A DNA stretch of 64,000 nt from positions 594 to 64,593 of the forward strand of contig NZ_SMFN01000006.1 of NCBI RefSeq assembly GCF_004349135.1. Reading direction: 5' to 3'. A program made the translations under genes and the position numbers. This DNA comes from Flavobacterium sandaracinum (GTDB lineage: Bacteria; Bacteroidota; Bacteroidia; Flavobacteriales; Flavobacteriaceae). Shown piece by piece: positions 36,192 to 44,228 of this stretch. The notes below the pieces were generated by a model, which was given only the letters and a program-made list of their open reading frames with translations, was not told the DNA's origin and did not search any database. Position 1 is the stretch's first letter, and each line of letters begins with the position of its first letter.

Positions 36192-38266
36192 TTAAAATAG
36201 CCTTATTTGGTCCCGAAAGTACTGGCAAGACTACATTGGCAAGACAGCTTGCGGACTATTATAAAACCGAATGGGTTCCTGAGTTTGCACGCGATTATCT
36301 GCAGGAAAAGTGGGATTCAAGTCAGCAAATATGCACAGTTGACGACATGCTTCCCATTGCTTACGGTCAAACTAAATTAGAAAATGAGCGAACGCTAATT
36401 GCCAATAAATATCTTTTTTGTGATACGAATTTAATGGTAACTAAGGTTTTTTCGGAAGTGTATTATGACTATTGTGACCCTTTGTTGCATGAAGCGGCCT
36501 GCGAACATGAATACGATTTATTTTTTCTTACGGACATTGATGTGCCTTGGGAAAGAGACGACCTAAGAGACAAAGCCGAGGGAAGAGAATCTGTGTTTGC
36601 CGTTTTTAAGCAATCTTTAATCGATAACAATAAGCCATTTATAACGCTTTCCGGAGACAAGGATTTGCGACTTAAAAAAGCAGTCTCAATTATTGAAGAT
36701 TTGACTTTGGCCAGAGAATTAGGGTTTTCGTCAAGTGATTTTATATATATTCAGGAGTATGGAATTCCAATTGCAACTATTCAAAAGCAACTTAATTTCT
36801 TTAAAGAAGGAATACCAAAAGCAGAGTTAGTGAGTCCAGCGACGTTGTCAAATGGTATTTTAAAATTATCCGAGAAGGATTTTCATGAGAAAGCCAGTTT
36901 TTTTGATGCGAATAAATCAGGCCTCAAATTAAATAAATTTGTTCCAGCATCAGGAGCTGCGAGTAGAATGTTTAAGTTCTTGACTGAATTTATCAATGAT
37001 TTTGATGTTGAAAACGAATCGATAAATGCCTATATCAATCGTAAAAAAGCTAATAAACTTGCTGTTTTTATAGTAGGAATGGAGAAGTTTCCTTTTTTTG
37101 ACGCCATTGACAAGCAGTTGAAAGCTGAATTTGCTGATTTTGATTCAATGGACCGAAGTCTAAAGAATTTCTACTTCATAAAATTATTGCTGTCATCAGA
37201 CTATTTTGATTTTGCTAATAAACCAAAAGGGATTCTCCCTTTTCACAAATACAAAACTCATATTGCAACTCCGGTAGAAGAACATTTGCAGGAATGTGCA
37301 CAATATTCAAGTGCTAATAATGGATCGCATTTGCATTTTACAGTTTCAGAAGCGCATCAAAAACATTTTGAAGACATTGTTGATTCTGTCAAATCTGAAA
37401 TTGAAAAGAAATCAGCTGTCGCAATACAAGTTAGTTATTCGTATCAAAATAAAAGAACGGACACGCTTGCGGTCAGTATGAAAAATAAGCCGTTCCGGGA
37501 TGAAAATGGACAATTGGTTTTCAGACCTGGAGGACATGGTGCTTTGATTGAGAATTTGAATAACTTGGAGGCCGATATGGTTTTTATTAAAAATATTGAT
37601 AACGTCATTCAAAACAATGTTGAGAAAATTTCTTTATACAAAAAAGGATTGGCTGGAATTTTGTTGTCAATTCAACATCAGGTTTTTATGTATTTAAATG
37701 CATTGGATGCTATATCAATTGAACCCGAGTTAATAGATGAAATTGTTCTTTTCTTGAAGGAAAAATTAAATAGTACAATGAAGGATGGTTTTCATGCTGA
37801 AAATTTGGAAAGTAAAATCAGTGAACTGCAAGCTATTTTGAACAGACCGATTCGGGTATGCGGAATGGTAAAAAATGAAGGAGAGCCAGGTGGAGGACCA
37901 TTTTGGGTCCGCAGTGATCAAGGTTCAGTCTCATTACAAATTGTTGAAAGTTCCCAAGTTGATTTGTCAAATGAAGCTCAAAAGATAATGCTGAATGCAG
38001 CCACTCATTTCAATCCGGTTGATTTAGTTTGTGGCATTAAAAATTACAAAAAAGAGAAATTTGATTTGACAGAGTTTGTCGATCACAACAGCGGTTTTAT
38101 TGTGGAGAAAAATGTATCAGGCAAAAGTATCAAAGGATATGAGTTGCCTGGTTTATGGAACGGCGCAATGGCAAACTGGTTGACTGTGTTTGTTCAAGTG
38201 CCGTTGCTTACTTTTAATCCAGTAAAAACAGTGAATGATTTGTTGAAACCAGCACATCAATCCTAA
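36146..38266 (+). CDS. Fusion: NadR-type nicotinamide riboside kinase + DUF4301
   Basis: The protein has 706 residues. Residues about 14-185 are a P-loop kinase like the ribosylnicotinamide kinase half of NadR (GPESTGKT at 22-29, WVPEFARDYL, DTNLMVTKVFSEVYY, GRESVF). No NMN adenylyltransferase domain is present. From about 195 (DFIYIQEYGIP) to the end is a DUF4301 domain with KFVPASGAASRMFKFL, FRPGGHGALIENL and EGEPGGGPFWVR. No stop separates them, so this is a true fusion. The start ATG at 36146 lies inside pnuC. Coupling suggests DUF4301 acts in nucleotide or cofactor metabolism, which is inference. Confidence 0.85.
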   Translation: MEENLRQLSNGATKIIKIALFGPESTGKTTLARQLADYYKTEWVPEFARDYLQEKWDSSQQICTVDDMLPIAYGQTKLENERTLIANKYLFCDTNLMVTKVFSEVYYDYCDPLLHEAACEHEYDLFFLTDIDVPWERDDLRDKAEGRESVFAVFKQSLIDNNKPFITLSGDKDLRLKKAVSIIEDLTLARELGFSSSDFIYIQEYGIPIATIQKQLNFFKEGIPKAELVSPATLSNGILKLSEKDFHEKASFFDANKSGLKLNKFVPASGAASRMFKFLTEFINDFDVENESINAYINRKKANKLAVFIVGMEKFPFFDAIDKQLKAEFADFDSMDRSLKNFYFIKLLLSSDYFDFANKPKGILPFHKYKTHIATPVEEHLQECAQYSSANNGSHLHFTVSEAHQKHFEDIVDSVKSEIEKKSAVAIQVSYSYQNKRTDTLAVSMKNKPFRDENGQLVFRPGGHGALIENLNNLEADMVFIKNIDNVIQNNVEKISLYKKGLAGILLSIQHQVFMYLNALDAISIEPELIDEIVLFLKEKLNSTMKDGFHAENLESKISELQAILNRPIRVCGMVKNEGEPGGGPFWVRSDQGSVSLQIVESSQVDLSNEAQKIMLNAATHFNPVDLVCGIKNYKKEKFDLTEFVDHNSGFIVEKNVSGKSIKGYELPGLWNGAMANWLTVFVQVPLLTFNPVKTVNDLLKPAHQS

Positions 38267-38278
38267 AAAAAGGCATTC

Positions 38279-38680
38279 ATGGAAATTGATAAAATCATAT
38301 CTGAGTTAAGTTTTAAAGCCGTCCGCAGCAGTGGAGCTGGTGGTCAGAATGTGAATAAAGTTTCCTCGAAGGTGGTGTTAAGTTTTGATTTGAAAAATTC
38401 TCAGGCTTTAACGGATGAAGAGAAACTGTTGGTTGAAACCCAATTATCCTCTAGATTGACTACTGATGCCGTTCTAATTTTGAATTGTGATGAAGACCGA
38501 AGTCAATTTAGAAACAAAGAAATTGTAGTTAAACGATTTTTGGCACTGATGAAAAATGCTTTGTTTGTACCAAAAGAAAGAAAGCCCACCAGAATTCCTA
38601 AATCGGTCATTAGAAAGCGAATCAAGGATAAAAAAAACATTTCGGAAGTCAAGAAAAATCGTAAAAAACCAGATTTTTAA
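38279..38680 (+). CDS. arfB: Alternative ribosome-rescue peptidyl-tRNA hydrolase
   Basis: The 133-residue protein frees stalled ribosomes by hydrolysing peptidyl-tRNA. The release-factor GGQ loop is at SSGAGGQNVNKVSSKV (about residues 17-32). The C-terminal third is a basic tail (RKPTRIPKSVIRKRIKDKK...) that inserts in the empty mRNA channel in ArfB/YaeJ. It starts 12 bases after the fusion gene and is probably cotranscribed. Confidence 0.92.
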   Translation: MEIDKIISELSFKAVRSSGAGGQNVNKVSSKVVLSFDLKNSQALTDEEKLLVETQLSSRLTTDAVLILNCDEDRSQFRNKEIVVKRFLALMKNALFVPKERKPTRIPKSVIRKRIKDKKNISEVKKNRKKPDF

Positions 38681-38689
38681 AATTTATTC

Positions 38690-38717
38690 TAATTCATAAT
38701 TTATAATTCATAATTTA
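38690..38717. repeat. AT-rich 14-bp tandem duplication
   Basis: TAATTCATAATTTA occurs twice in a row just after arfB, followed by TAATTA. It is partly self-complementary and may act as a weak terminator. Confidence 0.6.
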
Positions 38718-38737
38718 TAATTAGTTTTGCGCTGTCT

Positions 38738-38841
38738 CAAAGGGGTGCTTAAATCTGAATTTATTTCAGATTCTGAAACAAGTTCAGAATATAGCTGAGA
38801 TTATACCCAACGAACCTGAACAGGTAATGCTGTTAAGGGAA
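38738..38841 (+). promoter_or_regulatory. TPP riboswitch (THI element)
   Basis: The conserved core is present in order: AGGGGTGC, GCTGAGA, TATACCC, GAACCTGAACAGG, TAATGCTG and AAGGGA. It precedes the TonB-dependent receptor by 110 bases, so thiamin diphosphate should repress that gene. The optional P3 arm is long and consists of a palindromic repeat also found elsewhere in the window. Confidence 0.95.
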
Positions 38842-38951
38842 AAAATGACAAATAAATAGTGTGCACGCTACTTTCATTTGTTATAGGAAACAATCATTTT
38901 TTAATTTAACAAAAAGAATAATTCCCCCTTTTATTCGTAAACTTTTTACGG

Positions 38952-41102
38952 ATGAATTTTTTATTTTACAAAAAAGGCCAAGAGCCAAAGCCCAAGAGCC
39001 TAACTAGAGTATTTCGAGTATTTTTCATACTCCTCACTTTTCACTTTTCACTTTTCACTTTTTCGCAAGTCAAAGACACTACACAAGTCAATCCACTAGA
39101 TGAAGTATTGGTTTCAGCGGTTCGTGTAACCACAAAAACGCCGGTTAGTTTTAGCAATTTGAGCAAAAAAGACATCAAATTCCGAAATTTAGGACAAGAC
39201 ATCCCTATTTTGATGAATTATTTACCTTCGGTTGTAACGACCTCTGATGCGGGAAATGGTGTGGGGTATACCGGTATTCGGGTTCGTGGTAGCGATGCAA
39301 CGCGAGTAAATGTTACCATTAACGGAATTCCATATAACGATTCTGAAAGTCATGGAACATTCTGGGTGAATATGCCTGATTTTGCTTCTTCAGTGGAGAG
39401 TTTACAATTGCAACGCGGTGTAGGAACTTCTACTAATGGGGCGGGTGCTTTTGGTGCCAGCTTAAATATGTTGACGGATAATTTTGCCAACGAAAGTACA
39501 GGAGAAATTTCTAACTCTTTCGGAAGTTTTAACACTAGGAAACACACCGTCAAATTCAGCACGGGTTTAATGAACGATCATTTCGAAATTGCGGGACGTT
39601 TATCAGCGATTAAGTCGGACGGATTTGTGGATCGCGGAGCCTCTGATTTGAAATCCTATTTTCTTCAGGGAACGTATGTGGGCAAAACTACATTGATCAA
39701 AGCATTGGTTTTTGGTGGGACCGAAAAAACGTACCAGTCTTGGAACGGAATTGATGGTGAAACGCTAAAAAATGACCGAACGTTTAATTCAGCAGGTGCT
39801 TTTACGGACGAACAAGGAAATGCTCGTTTCTATGACAATGAAACCGATAATTACCAGCAAGATCACTCGCAATTGCTTTGGAATGAAAAAATATCCGAAA
39901 ACTGGAGTACTAATTTTGCTTTGCATTATACTAAAGGAAAAGGGTTTTTTGAAAACTATAAGGAGGATGCTGATTTTGCCGATTACGGTTTACAGCCTGT
40001 TGGCGCTATTTCAACAACGGATTTAGTACGTCAAAAATGGTTAGAAAACGATTTCTACGGAACTACATTTTCGGCTAATTATAAAGATGAAAAATTAGAT
40101 GTCATCTTTGGTGGAGGTTGGAATAAGTATGAAGGCGACCATTTTGGAAAAGTAATTTGGGCCAGGAATGCTTCTCAGAGCGAGTTGGGAGATCGCTACT
40201 ATGATGATTATGCCAATAAAACGGATGGAAATATTTTTGCGAAAGCCAATTTCCAAATCACGGAGCAATTAAGTTTGTTTGGAGATTTGCAATATAGATC
40301 AGTGAATTACAAGGCGAATGGTGTTCAGCCAACACTTGTAGATGATACTTTTAATTTCTTTAACCCTAAAACGGGATTAACCTATACGATCAATGCTGGA
40401 AATTCTGTGTATTTATCCTATGCCAGAGCCAATCGCGAACCGAATAGAAGTGATTATGAAGGCGGAAATGTAAAACCAGAAAAGCTAAATGACTTTGAAT
40501 TGGGTTGGAGATACGTTGCAGAGAAAGTACAGTTCAATACCAATGTCTATTATATGGCGTACAAAGATCAGTTGATTTTAACTGGGAATCTGGATGATGT
40601 GGGCGCGCCAATTCGTTCCAACAGCGAAAAAAGTTACCGATTAGGACTGGAAGTTGATGCGACAATTGCATTGACCGATCAGTTGATTATTCGTCCAAAT
40701 TTTACCCTGAGTGCTAATAAAAATCAAGATTTAGCCGTAGAAGGTCTGAATTACGGGACAACAGACATTGCGTATTCGCCATCTGTTATTGCAGGAAATA
40801 TTCTGGTTTATACACCTATTGAAAATCTTCATATTTCCTGGTTGCAAAAATTCGTTGGGGAACAATACATGAATAACATTGAATTACCGGCTGCTAAGTT
40901 GGCAGATTATTTTGTGAATGATTTGAATGTGGCTTATACTTTTAAACCCAAAACGATTTTCAAAGAAATTGTGCTAACGGGCTTAGTGAATAACTTTTTA
41001 GACAAGCAATATGTTTCTAATGGGTATATGTATGATATCTATCCGTACTATTATCCACAAGCGGGAATTAATTTCCTAGTGGGTTTGACGTTGAAGTTTT
41101 AA
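38952..41102 (+). CDS. TonB-dependent receptor, thiamin-regulated
   Basis: The 716-residue outer-membrane receptor has a plug domain from about residue 45 (TQVNPLDEVLVSAVRV, the TonB-box-like start; GIRVRGSDATRVNVTINGIPYND; SLQLQRGVGTSTNGAGAFGASLNM) and a barrel ending in VGLTLKF. The TPP riboswitch in its leader points to thiamin or a precursor as cargo. The signal peptide (LLTFHFSLFTFS) is encoded by four copies of a 7-base repeat. The first 15 residues are poorly hydrophobic, and a later start is possible but none has an ATG. A terminator follows. Confidence 0.92.
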   Translation: MNFLFYKKGQEPKPKSLTRVFRVFFILLTFHFSLFTFSQVKDTTQVNPLDEVLVSAVRVTTKTPVSFSNLSKKDIKFRNLGQDIPILMNYLPSVVTTSDAGNGVGYTGIRVRGSDATRVNVTINGIPYNDSESHGTFWVNMPDFASSVESLQLQRGVGTSTNGAGAFGASLNMLTDNFANESTGEISNSFGSFNTRKHTVKFSTGLMNDHFEIAGRLSAIKSDGFVDRGASDLKSYFLQGTYVGKTTLIKALVFGGTEKTYQSWNGIDGETLKNDRTFNSAGAFTDEQGNARFYDNETDNYQQDHSQLLWNEKISENWSTNFALHYTKGKGFFENYKEDADFADYGLQPVGAISTTDLVRQKWLENDFYGTTFSANYKDEKLDVIFGGGWNKYEGDHFGKVIWARNASQSELGDRYYDDYANKTDGNIFAKANFQITEQLSLFGDLQYRSVNYKANGVQPTLVDDTFNFFNPKTGLTYTINAGNSVYLSYARANREPNRSDYEGGNVKPEKLNDFELGWRYVAEKVQFNTNVYYMAYKDQLILTGNLDDVGAPIRSNSEKSYRLGLEVDATIALTDQLIIRPNFTLSANKNQDLAVEGLNYGTTDIAYSPSVIAGNILVYTPIENLHISWLQKFVGEQYMNNIELPAAKLADYFVNDLNVAYTFKPKTIFKEIVLTGLVNNFLDKQYVSNGYMYDIYPYYYPQAGINFLVGLTLKF
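39034..39061 (+). repeat. Heptanucleotide tandem repeat (TCACTTT)x4 in coding sequence
   Basis: Four perfect TCACTTT copies lie within the signal-peptide codons of the receptor. Seven is not a multiple of three, so gain or loss of one unit shifts the frame. Confidence 0.9.
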
Positions 41103-41123
41103 AGAAAAGTTTGTAATTGGATG

Positions 41124-41154
41124 AAATCCTGATAGTTCGCTATCAGGATTTTTT
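41124..41154 (+). terminator. Terminator of the TonB-dependent receptor
   Basis: A 12-bp stem (AAATCCTGATAG) closed by a TTCG tetraloop and followed by T residues starts 22 bases after the stop. Confidence 0.92.
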
Positions 41155-41458
41155 GTTTATTAGTTTTTCAAATAAATCGATATCTTAAATCAGATCATTT
41201 TTTTTGATTTATAAGAAAAATAAGCTACTTTGGTTTTTTAAAAAAAAATAACTATTTGTTTTGGTAGTGTTTGTTTTAGGGAAATTATTATTGAAAGAAA
41301 GAATGACAATTTATTATTCAGCCTTTGTAAACCTCAGAAAAGACAAAGAAGTTAAAATTAATTTTCCTAGCGGTAAAAACGATTACATTAAAAGATACCG
41401 TTTTTAATGGAAAGCAGTTTTATATGTACAAGCGTTTAAATCTTTAATATTTCCAATT
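41155..41458. other. Upstream region of the first GLPGLI gene
   Basis: It holds a T-run followed by GATTTATAAG (41194-41211) that resembles the leader of the peptide genes downstream, and a 34-codon ORF at 41303. Nothing else was recognised. Confidence 0.4.
41303..41407 (+). CDS. Possible 34-aa ORF, unidentified
   Basis: The frame starts MTIYYSAFVNLRKDKEV and ends KRYRF. It occupies the place where the downstream modules have a small peptide gene, 51 bases before a GLPGLI gene. It has no signal peptide and no similarity I can see to those peptides, so it could be chance or a relic. Confidence 0.25.
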   Translation: MTIYYSAFVNLRKDKEVKINFPSGKNDYIKRYRF

Positions 41459-42196
41459 ATGAGATTAATTTTGATAAGTATTTTATTGATAAGTTCTGTT
41501 ATGTTTGCTCAGTCTTCAGGAACTGTTACCTATAGTTTTAATGTTCCTTTTGAACTGGAGAGTATAACTAATCAGGACACTAAAGATTTTGCTAAAAAAA
41601 TTATTGATTTGGCCAATAATCAAGAATTTGAATTGAGCTTTAACAAATCGCAATCTCAGTTTATTTGCGTGGAGAAATTAAATTTTGCGTCAGAATTTGA
41701 CCAGAAGTTAAATAATGTAGCGAAATCAGGATTCACATCGCATGATGTTTTCAGTAATTTTGAAATCAGTACGCAGATTACAATTATGAATGATGGAACT
41801 TTGGTTGAAGATCAAATTAACAAGTTAGATTGGGAAATAAGTTCTGAGTCTAAAATGATTGGCGCATATTTATGCTACAAAGCGGTTTTAAAGATCCCTT
41901 TTGTTAATAGATACAGAGAGTCTAAAATTAAAGAAGTGATAAGTTGGTTTGCACCTAGTTTACCTTATTCGTATGGCCCAAAGAATTTTCATGGATTACC
42001 AGGTTTAATTTTAGAACTCAATGAAAATAACAAAACATCTGTAGCGTCTAAAATTAAATTATCTGATAACGTTGCAATAATAAACTTCCCAAAAGGCAAA
42101 ACAATTTCTAAAGCAGAGTACGAGAAAATGCTTGAATCTAGTATGGGAGCTGTAATACTCAGTAAAAAAAGAGAAAAGGAAACAGACAAACAATAA
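41459..42196 (+). CDS. GLPGLI family protein 1
   Basis: The 245-residue protein has a signal peptide (MRLILISILLISSVMFAQ). It carries the family hallmark FHGLPGLILEL at about 177-187, preceded by WFAPSLPYSYGPKN. The first 150 residues are beta-rich with SGTVTYSFNVPFELES. GLPGLI proteins are a paralogous Bacteroidetes family of unknown function, often next to TonB-receptor-like barrels. Here the barrel is reduced to a 25-codon stub 39 bases downstream. It is about as similar to copy 2 as expected for an old duplicate, and copy 3 is more distant. Confidence 0.92.
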   Translation: MRLILISILLISSVMFAQSSGTVTYSFNVPFELESITNQDTKDFAKKIIDLANNQEFELSFNKSQSQFICVEKLNFASEFDQKLNNVAKSGFTSHDVFSNFEISTQITIMNDGTLVEDQINKLDWEISSESKMIGAYLCYKAVLKIPFVNRYRESKIKEVISWFAPSLPYSYGPKNFHGLPGLILELNENNKTSVASKIKLSDNVAIINFPKGKTISKAEYEKMLESSMGAVILSKKREKETDKQ

Positions 42197-42235
42197 AACG
42201 GAATATGATTGTTTATTTATTTTCAACACCAATTT

Positions 42236-42313
42236 ATGTTTAAAATTCTAGTACTTTTTTTCGTAACCACTTTTTGCTTCTCTGAATCCCGCACAATTAC
42301 TGGTGTAGTTTAA
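42236..42313 (+). pseudogene. Barrel-gene stub 1 (N-terminal 25 codons only)
   Basis: ATG opens MFKILVLFFVTTFCFS, then ESRTITGVV and a TAA. A signal peptide plus SxTITGVV is how carboxypeptidase-regulatory-domain TonB-like barrels start; compare SQTKSLVGVV in the intact gene at 45074. The frame stops where the rest of the domain should begin. A homologous stub ends at the same codon at 43676, so the deletion predates the module duplication. Confidence 0.75.
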
Positions 42314-42430
42314 AAGTAAAATTAGCGTAAGATCTTTTTTGTTGAGTGAATTATAATATAACTTGAAAGCGTAAATCTGTTGAAAATTAGTTAAATTTTA
42401 AAGTAAATTCCTAAAATTCGGTTTTTTTTT

Positions 42431-42438
42431 GATATTTG
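42431..42438 (+). promoter_or_regulatory. GATATTTG, likely -7 box of peptide gene 1
   Basis: It is a one-off match to TAnnTTTG, preceded by a T-run. The same T-run plus GATATTT recurs at 43795 and 47864 ahead of paralogous leaders. Confidence 0.4.
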
Positions 42439-42448
42439 ACTTGGTTAA

Positions 42449-42781
42449 CCAAAAAAAATATTAATAAATTTAAACCAATTTAAAAATGAAATCACTGATT
42501 CACGACGACCAAAACTAAATAAGTCTGGGAGTAAAAAATTAGTGTTTACCGCTCTAGCAGTGGTTGCGTTTAGTGGAGCTGCAATGGCAGGAACTAGTGA
42601 AGTTAAGGAGAGCAATGTATTAGCTTTTTTAGTTAATGACTGTACTTCGCAAACGATTGAAAAAATGGACAGTTTAGATCCAGGAAATGAATTGTCTATT
42701 TCAGAATTCAATGCGATTTATCAGGTTCTTTATAATAACTGTATATCAAAAAGTACGACAAAGAGTTTGACTCAGGGGTAA
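42449..42781 (+). CDS. Small secreted peptide 1, start uncertain
   Basis: The frame is open from 42449 to the stop at 42781. The translated part reads NLNQFKNEITDSRRPKLNKS, then GSKKLVFTALAVVAFSGAAMA as a signal peptide, then a mature stretch of about 60 residues with two cysteines (NDCTS, NNCIS). The only canonical start is GTG at 42542, which would lose the basic n-region, and GTG is not conserved in the paralogue. From 42542, 8 of 15 codon differences to peptide 2 are silent, so the frame is genuinely coding. It precedes GLPGLI 2 with a hairpin between. The role is unknown; an exported bacteriocin-like or signal peptide is possible. Confidence 0.6.
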   Translation, partial: PKKILINLNQFKNEITDSRRPKLNKSGSKKLVFTALAVVAFSGAAMAGTSEVKESNVLAFLVNDCTSQTIEKMDSLDPGNELSISEFNAIYQVLYNNCISKSTTKSLTQG

Positions 42782-42817
42782 AGTACTTATTATACATTGT
42801 GATTTTTAATCTTTTTG

Positions 42818-42878
42818 AGAAATTGTTTTTGAGAAATTGTAATTTTTGAAACTACTAATTTATTCAAAAACAATTTCT
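42818..42878 (+). other. 15-bp stem hairpin between peptide 1 and GLPGLI 2
   Basis: AGAAATTGTTTTTGA (42818-42832) pairs perfectly with TCAAAAACAATTTCT (42864-42878) around a 31-base loop. The 14-mer TTTTTGAGAAATTG is also directly repeated here. It could lower read-through into the GLPGLI gene or protect the peptide mRNA. Confidence 0.6.
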
Positions 42879-42894
42879 TACTTATCTTTCAATT

Positions 42895-43590
42895 ATGAAA
42901 AAAATATTTTTATTACTTGTTGCGTTTGTGTGTTTAACTTCTTATGGTCAAGTAACTAAAGGTAAAATTATATACAGTATTAGTGTTAATGCTGATGAAA
43001 ATGTTCTGAAAAGTGATAAAATGGGTAGTACTTATTCAGAAATGAGTAAAACAGCAGGAACTTTTTCTTATGTTTTGCGTTTTAGTGGTTCTAAAACTTC
43101 TTTTCAAAAAGAAAATAAGTTAATTGATAAAGAGAACGATGAAGATAGAATGATTAGTGATCTCGCTTCAGTAATGTTTACTACTCAATATAATTACTAT
43201 TTTGATTTTAAGGATAATTATGTACTGTCTGAAATTGAAGGGACTTTGATAAAAGATACTATAAAGCCAATCAACTGGGTAGTAAAATCAAATAGTAAAG
43301 TTATAGATGGTATAACGTGTTTTCAGGCATTGTCTGAAATAGAATATATCAGTAGAGATAATAAAACAAAATTTAAAAAAATTGTTGCTTGGTTTGCCCC
43401 AAGCCTACCTTATTCGTTTGGGCCTAAAAATTTCCATGGCCTACCAGGACTTATATTAGAACTAACAGAAAATAGAACAACTTATTTAGCAACTAGATTA
43501 GATTTCAAAGATGCTGCAATCAATATTGATTTTCCAAAAGGGAAAACAATAAGTCAAGACGATTACATTAAAAAAATACTGTCAAATTAG
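42895..43590 (+). CDS. GLPGLI family protein 2
   Basis: The 231-residue protein has a signal peptide (MKKIFLLLVAFVCLTSYGQ). WFAPSLPYSFGPKNFHGLPGLILEL at about 164-188 is nearly identical to copy 1 (key residues W, P, P, G, P, GLPGLI). The N-terminal part TKGKIIYSISVNADENV is the usual first beta-strand. It is followed after eight bases by barrel stub 2. Location is probably periplasmic; function is unknown. Confidence 0.92.
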   Translation: MKKIFLLLVAFVCLTSYGQVTKGKIIYSISVNADENVLKSDKMGSTYSEMSKTAGTFSYVLRFSGSKTSFQKENKLIDKENDEDRMISDLASVMFTTQYNYYFDFKDNYVLSEIEGTLIKDTIKPINWVVKSNSKVIDGITCFQALSEIEYISRDNKTKFKKIVAWFAPSLPYSFGPKNFHGLPGLILELTENRTTYLATRLDFKDAAINIDFPKGKTISQDDYIKKILSN

Positions 43591-43598
43591 TATTAATA

Positions 43599-43676
43599 CA
43601 TAAAATATTCTTCTATTTTCTTTTTTTTACAGCTCTAAGTTTCTCTCAATCCCGCACGATTACTAGTGTGGTTTAA
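43599..43676 (+). pseudogene. Barrel-gene stub 2
   Basis: The 25 codons up to TAA at 43674 read KIFFYFLFFTALSFSQSRTITSVV after a first codon that is no longer ATG (only the key part FSQSRTIT is needed for the match). It aligns with stub 1 and ends at the same codon. The sequence beyond the stop also matches that beyond stub 1 and, more loosely, that beyond the intact barrel at 47744-47863. Confidence 0.72.
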
Positions 43677-43794
43677 AAGTAAAATTAGAGTAAGATGTTT
43701 TTATTGAGTGAAATATAATATAACTTGAAAGTGTAAACCTGTTTAAAACTAGTTAAATTTTAAAGTAAATTCCTAAAATTCGTTTTTTATTTTT

Positions 43795-43802
43795 GATATT
43801 TG
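43795..43802 (+). promoter_or_regulatory. GATATTTG, likely -7 box of peptide gene 2
   Basis: Same position and context as at 42431. The TTG at 43800, the start of the longest frame, is inside this box. Confidence 0.4.
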
Positions 43803-43805
43803 ACT

Positions 43806-44150
43806 TTGTTAACCAAAAAAACTATTATAAATTTAAACCAATTTAAAAATGAAATCGCAGATTCACGACGACCAAAACTAAATAAGTCTGGGAGTAAAAA
43901 ATTAGTATTTAATGCTTTAGCAGTAGTAGTATTTAGTGGAGTAGGAATGGCTAAGAATGTTGAAGTAAAAGAAAGCATTAAAAATACGAGCAAGAAAAGA
44001 GCATTTGCTGCAGGGGAGTGTAATGCAGCAAAGTTTGTCGCTTACGTTGTTGCCAAAGCTGCTGGATTTAGTCACGAAGAAGCCGCTTCCATATCTTATG
44101 CTGTTTATTTTATGTGTATGGGATTGACGGAGGCTCCAATATCACAATAA
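43806..44150 (+). CDS. Small secreted peptide 2, start uncertain
   Basis: The frame runs from TTG codons at 43800/43806 to 44150. It shares NLNQFKNEIADSRRPKLNKS and the signal peptide KKLVFNALAVVVFSGVGMA with peptide 1, then diverges into a mature part of about 65 residues: a charged linker, then an Ala-rich amphipathic stretch with two cysteines (GECNAAKF, YFMCMG). TTG starts overlap or abut the promoter, so they are doubtful. The conserved ATG at 43849 opens another frame that stops after 10 codons. The composition recalls class II bacteriocins, but no such assignment is proven. Confidence 0.6.
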   Translation: MLTKKTIINLNQFKNEIADSRRPKLNKSGSKKLVFNALAVVVFSGVGMAKNVEVKESIKNTSKKRAFAAGECNAAKFVAYVVAKAAGFSHEEAASISYAVYFMCMGLTEAPISQ

Positions 44151-44181
44151 ATAAAGAACTAAATTTAAATAAAATATACAA

Positions 44182-44210
44182 GCACACCAATTTCGATGAT
44201 TTTGGTGTGT
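44182..44210 (+). terminator. Hairpin between peptide 2 and GLPGLI 3
   Basis: CACACCAA pairs with TTGGTGTG (8 bp plus one G-T) around an 11-base loop, followed by CTTT. It resembles a weak terminator and would allow partial read-through to the GLPGLI gene 19 bases on. Confidence 0.55.
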
Positions 44211-44228
44211 CTTTAATATAAATATAAA

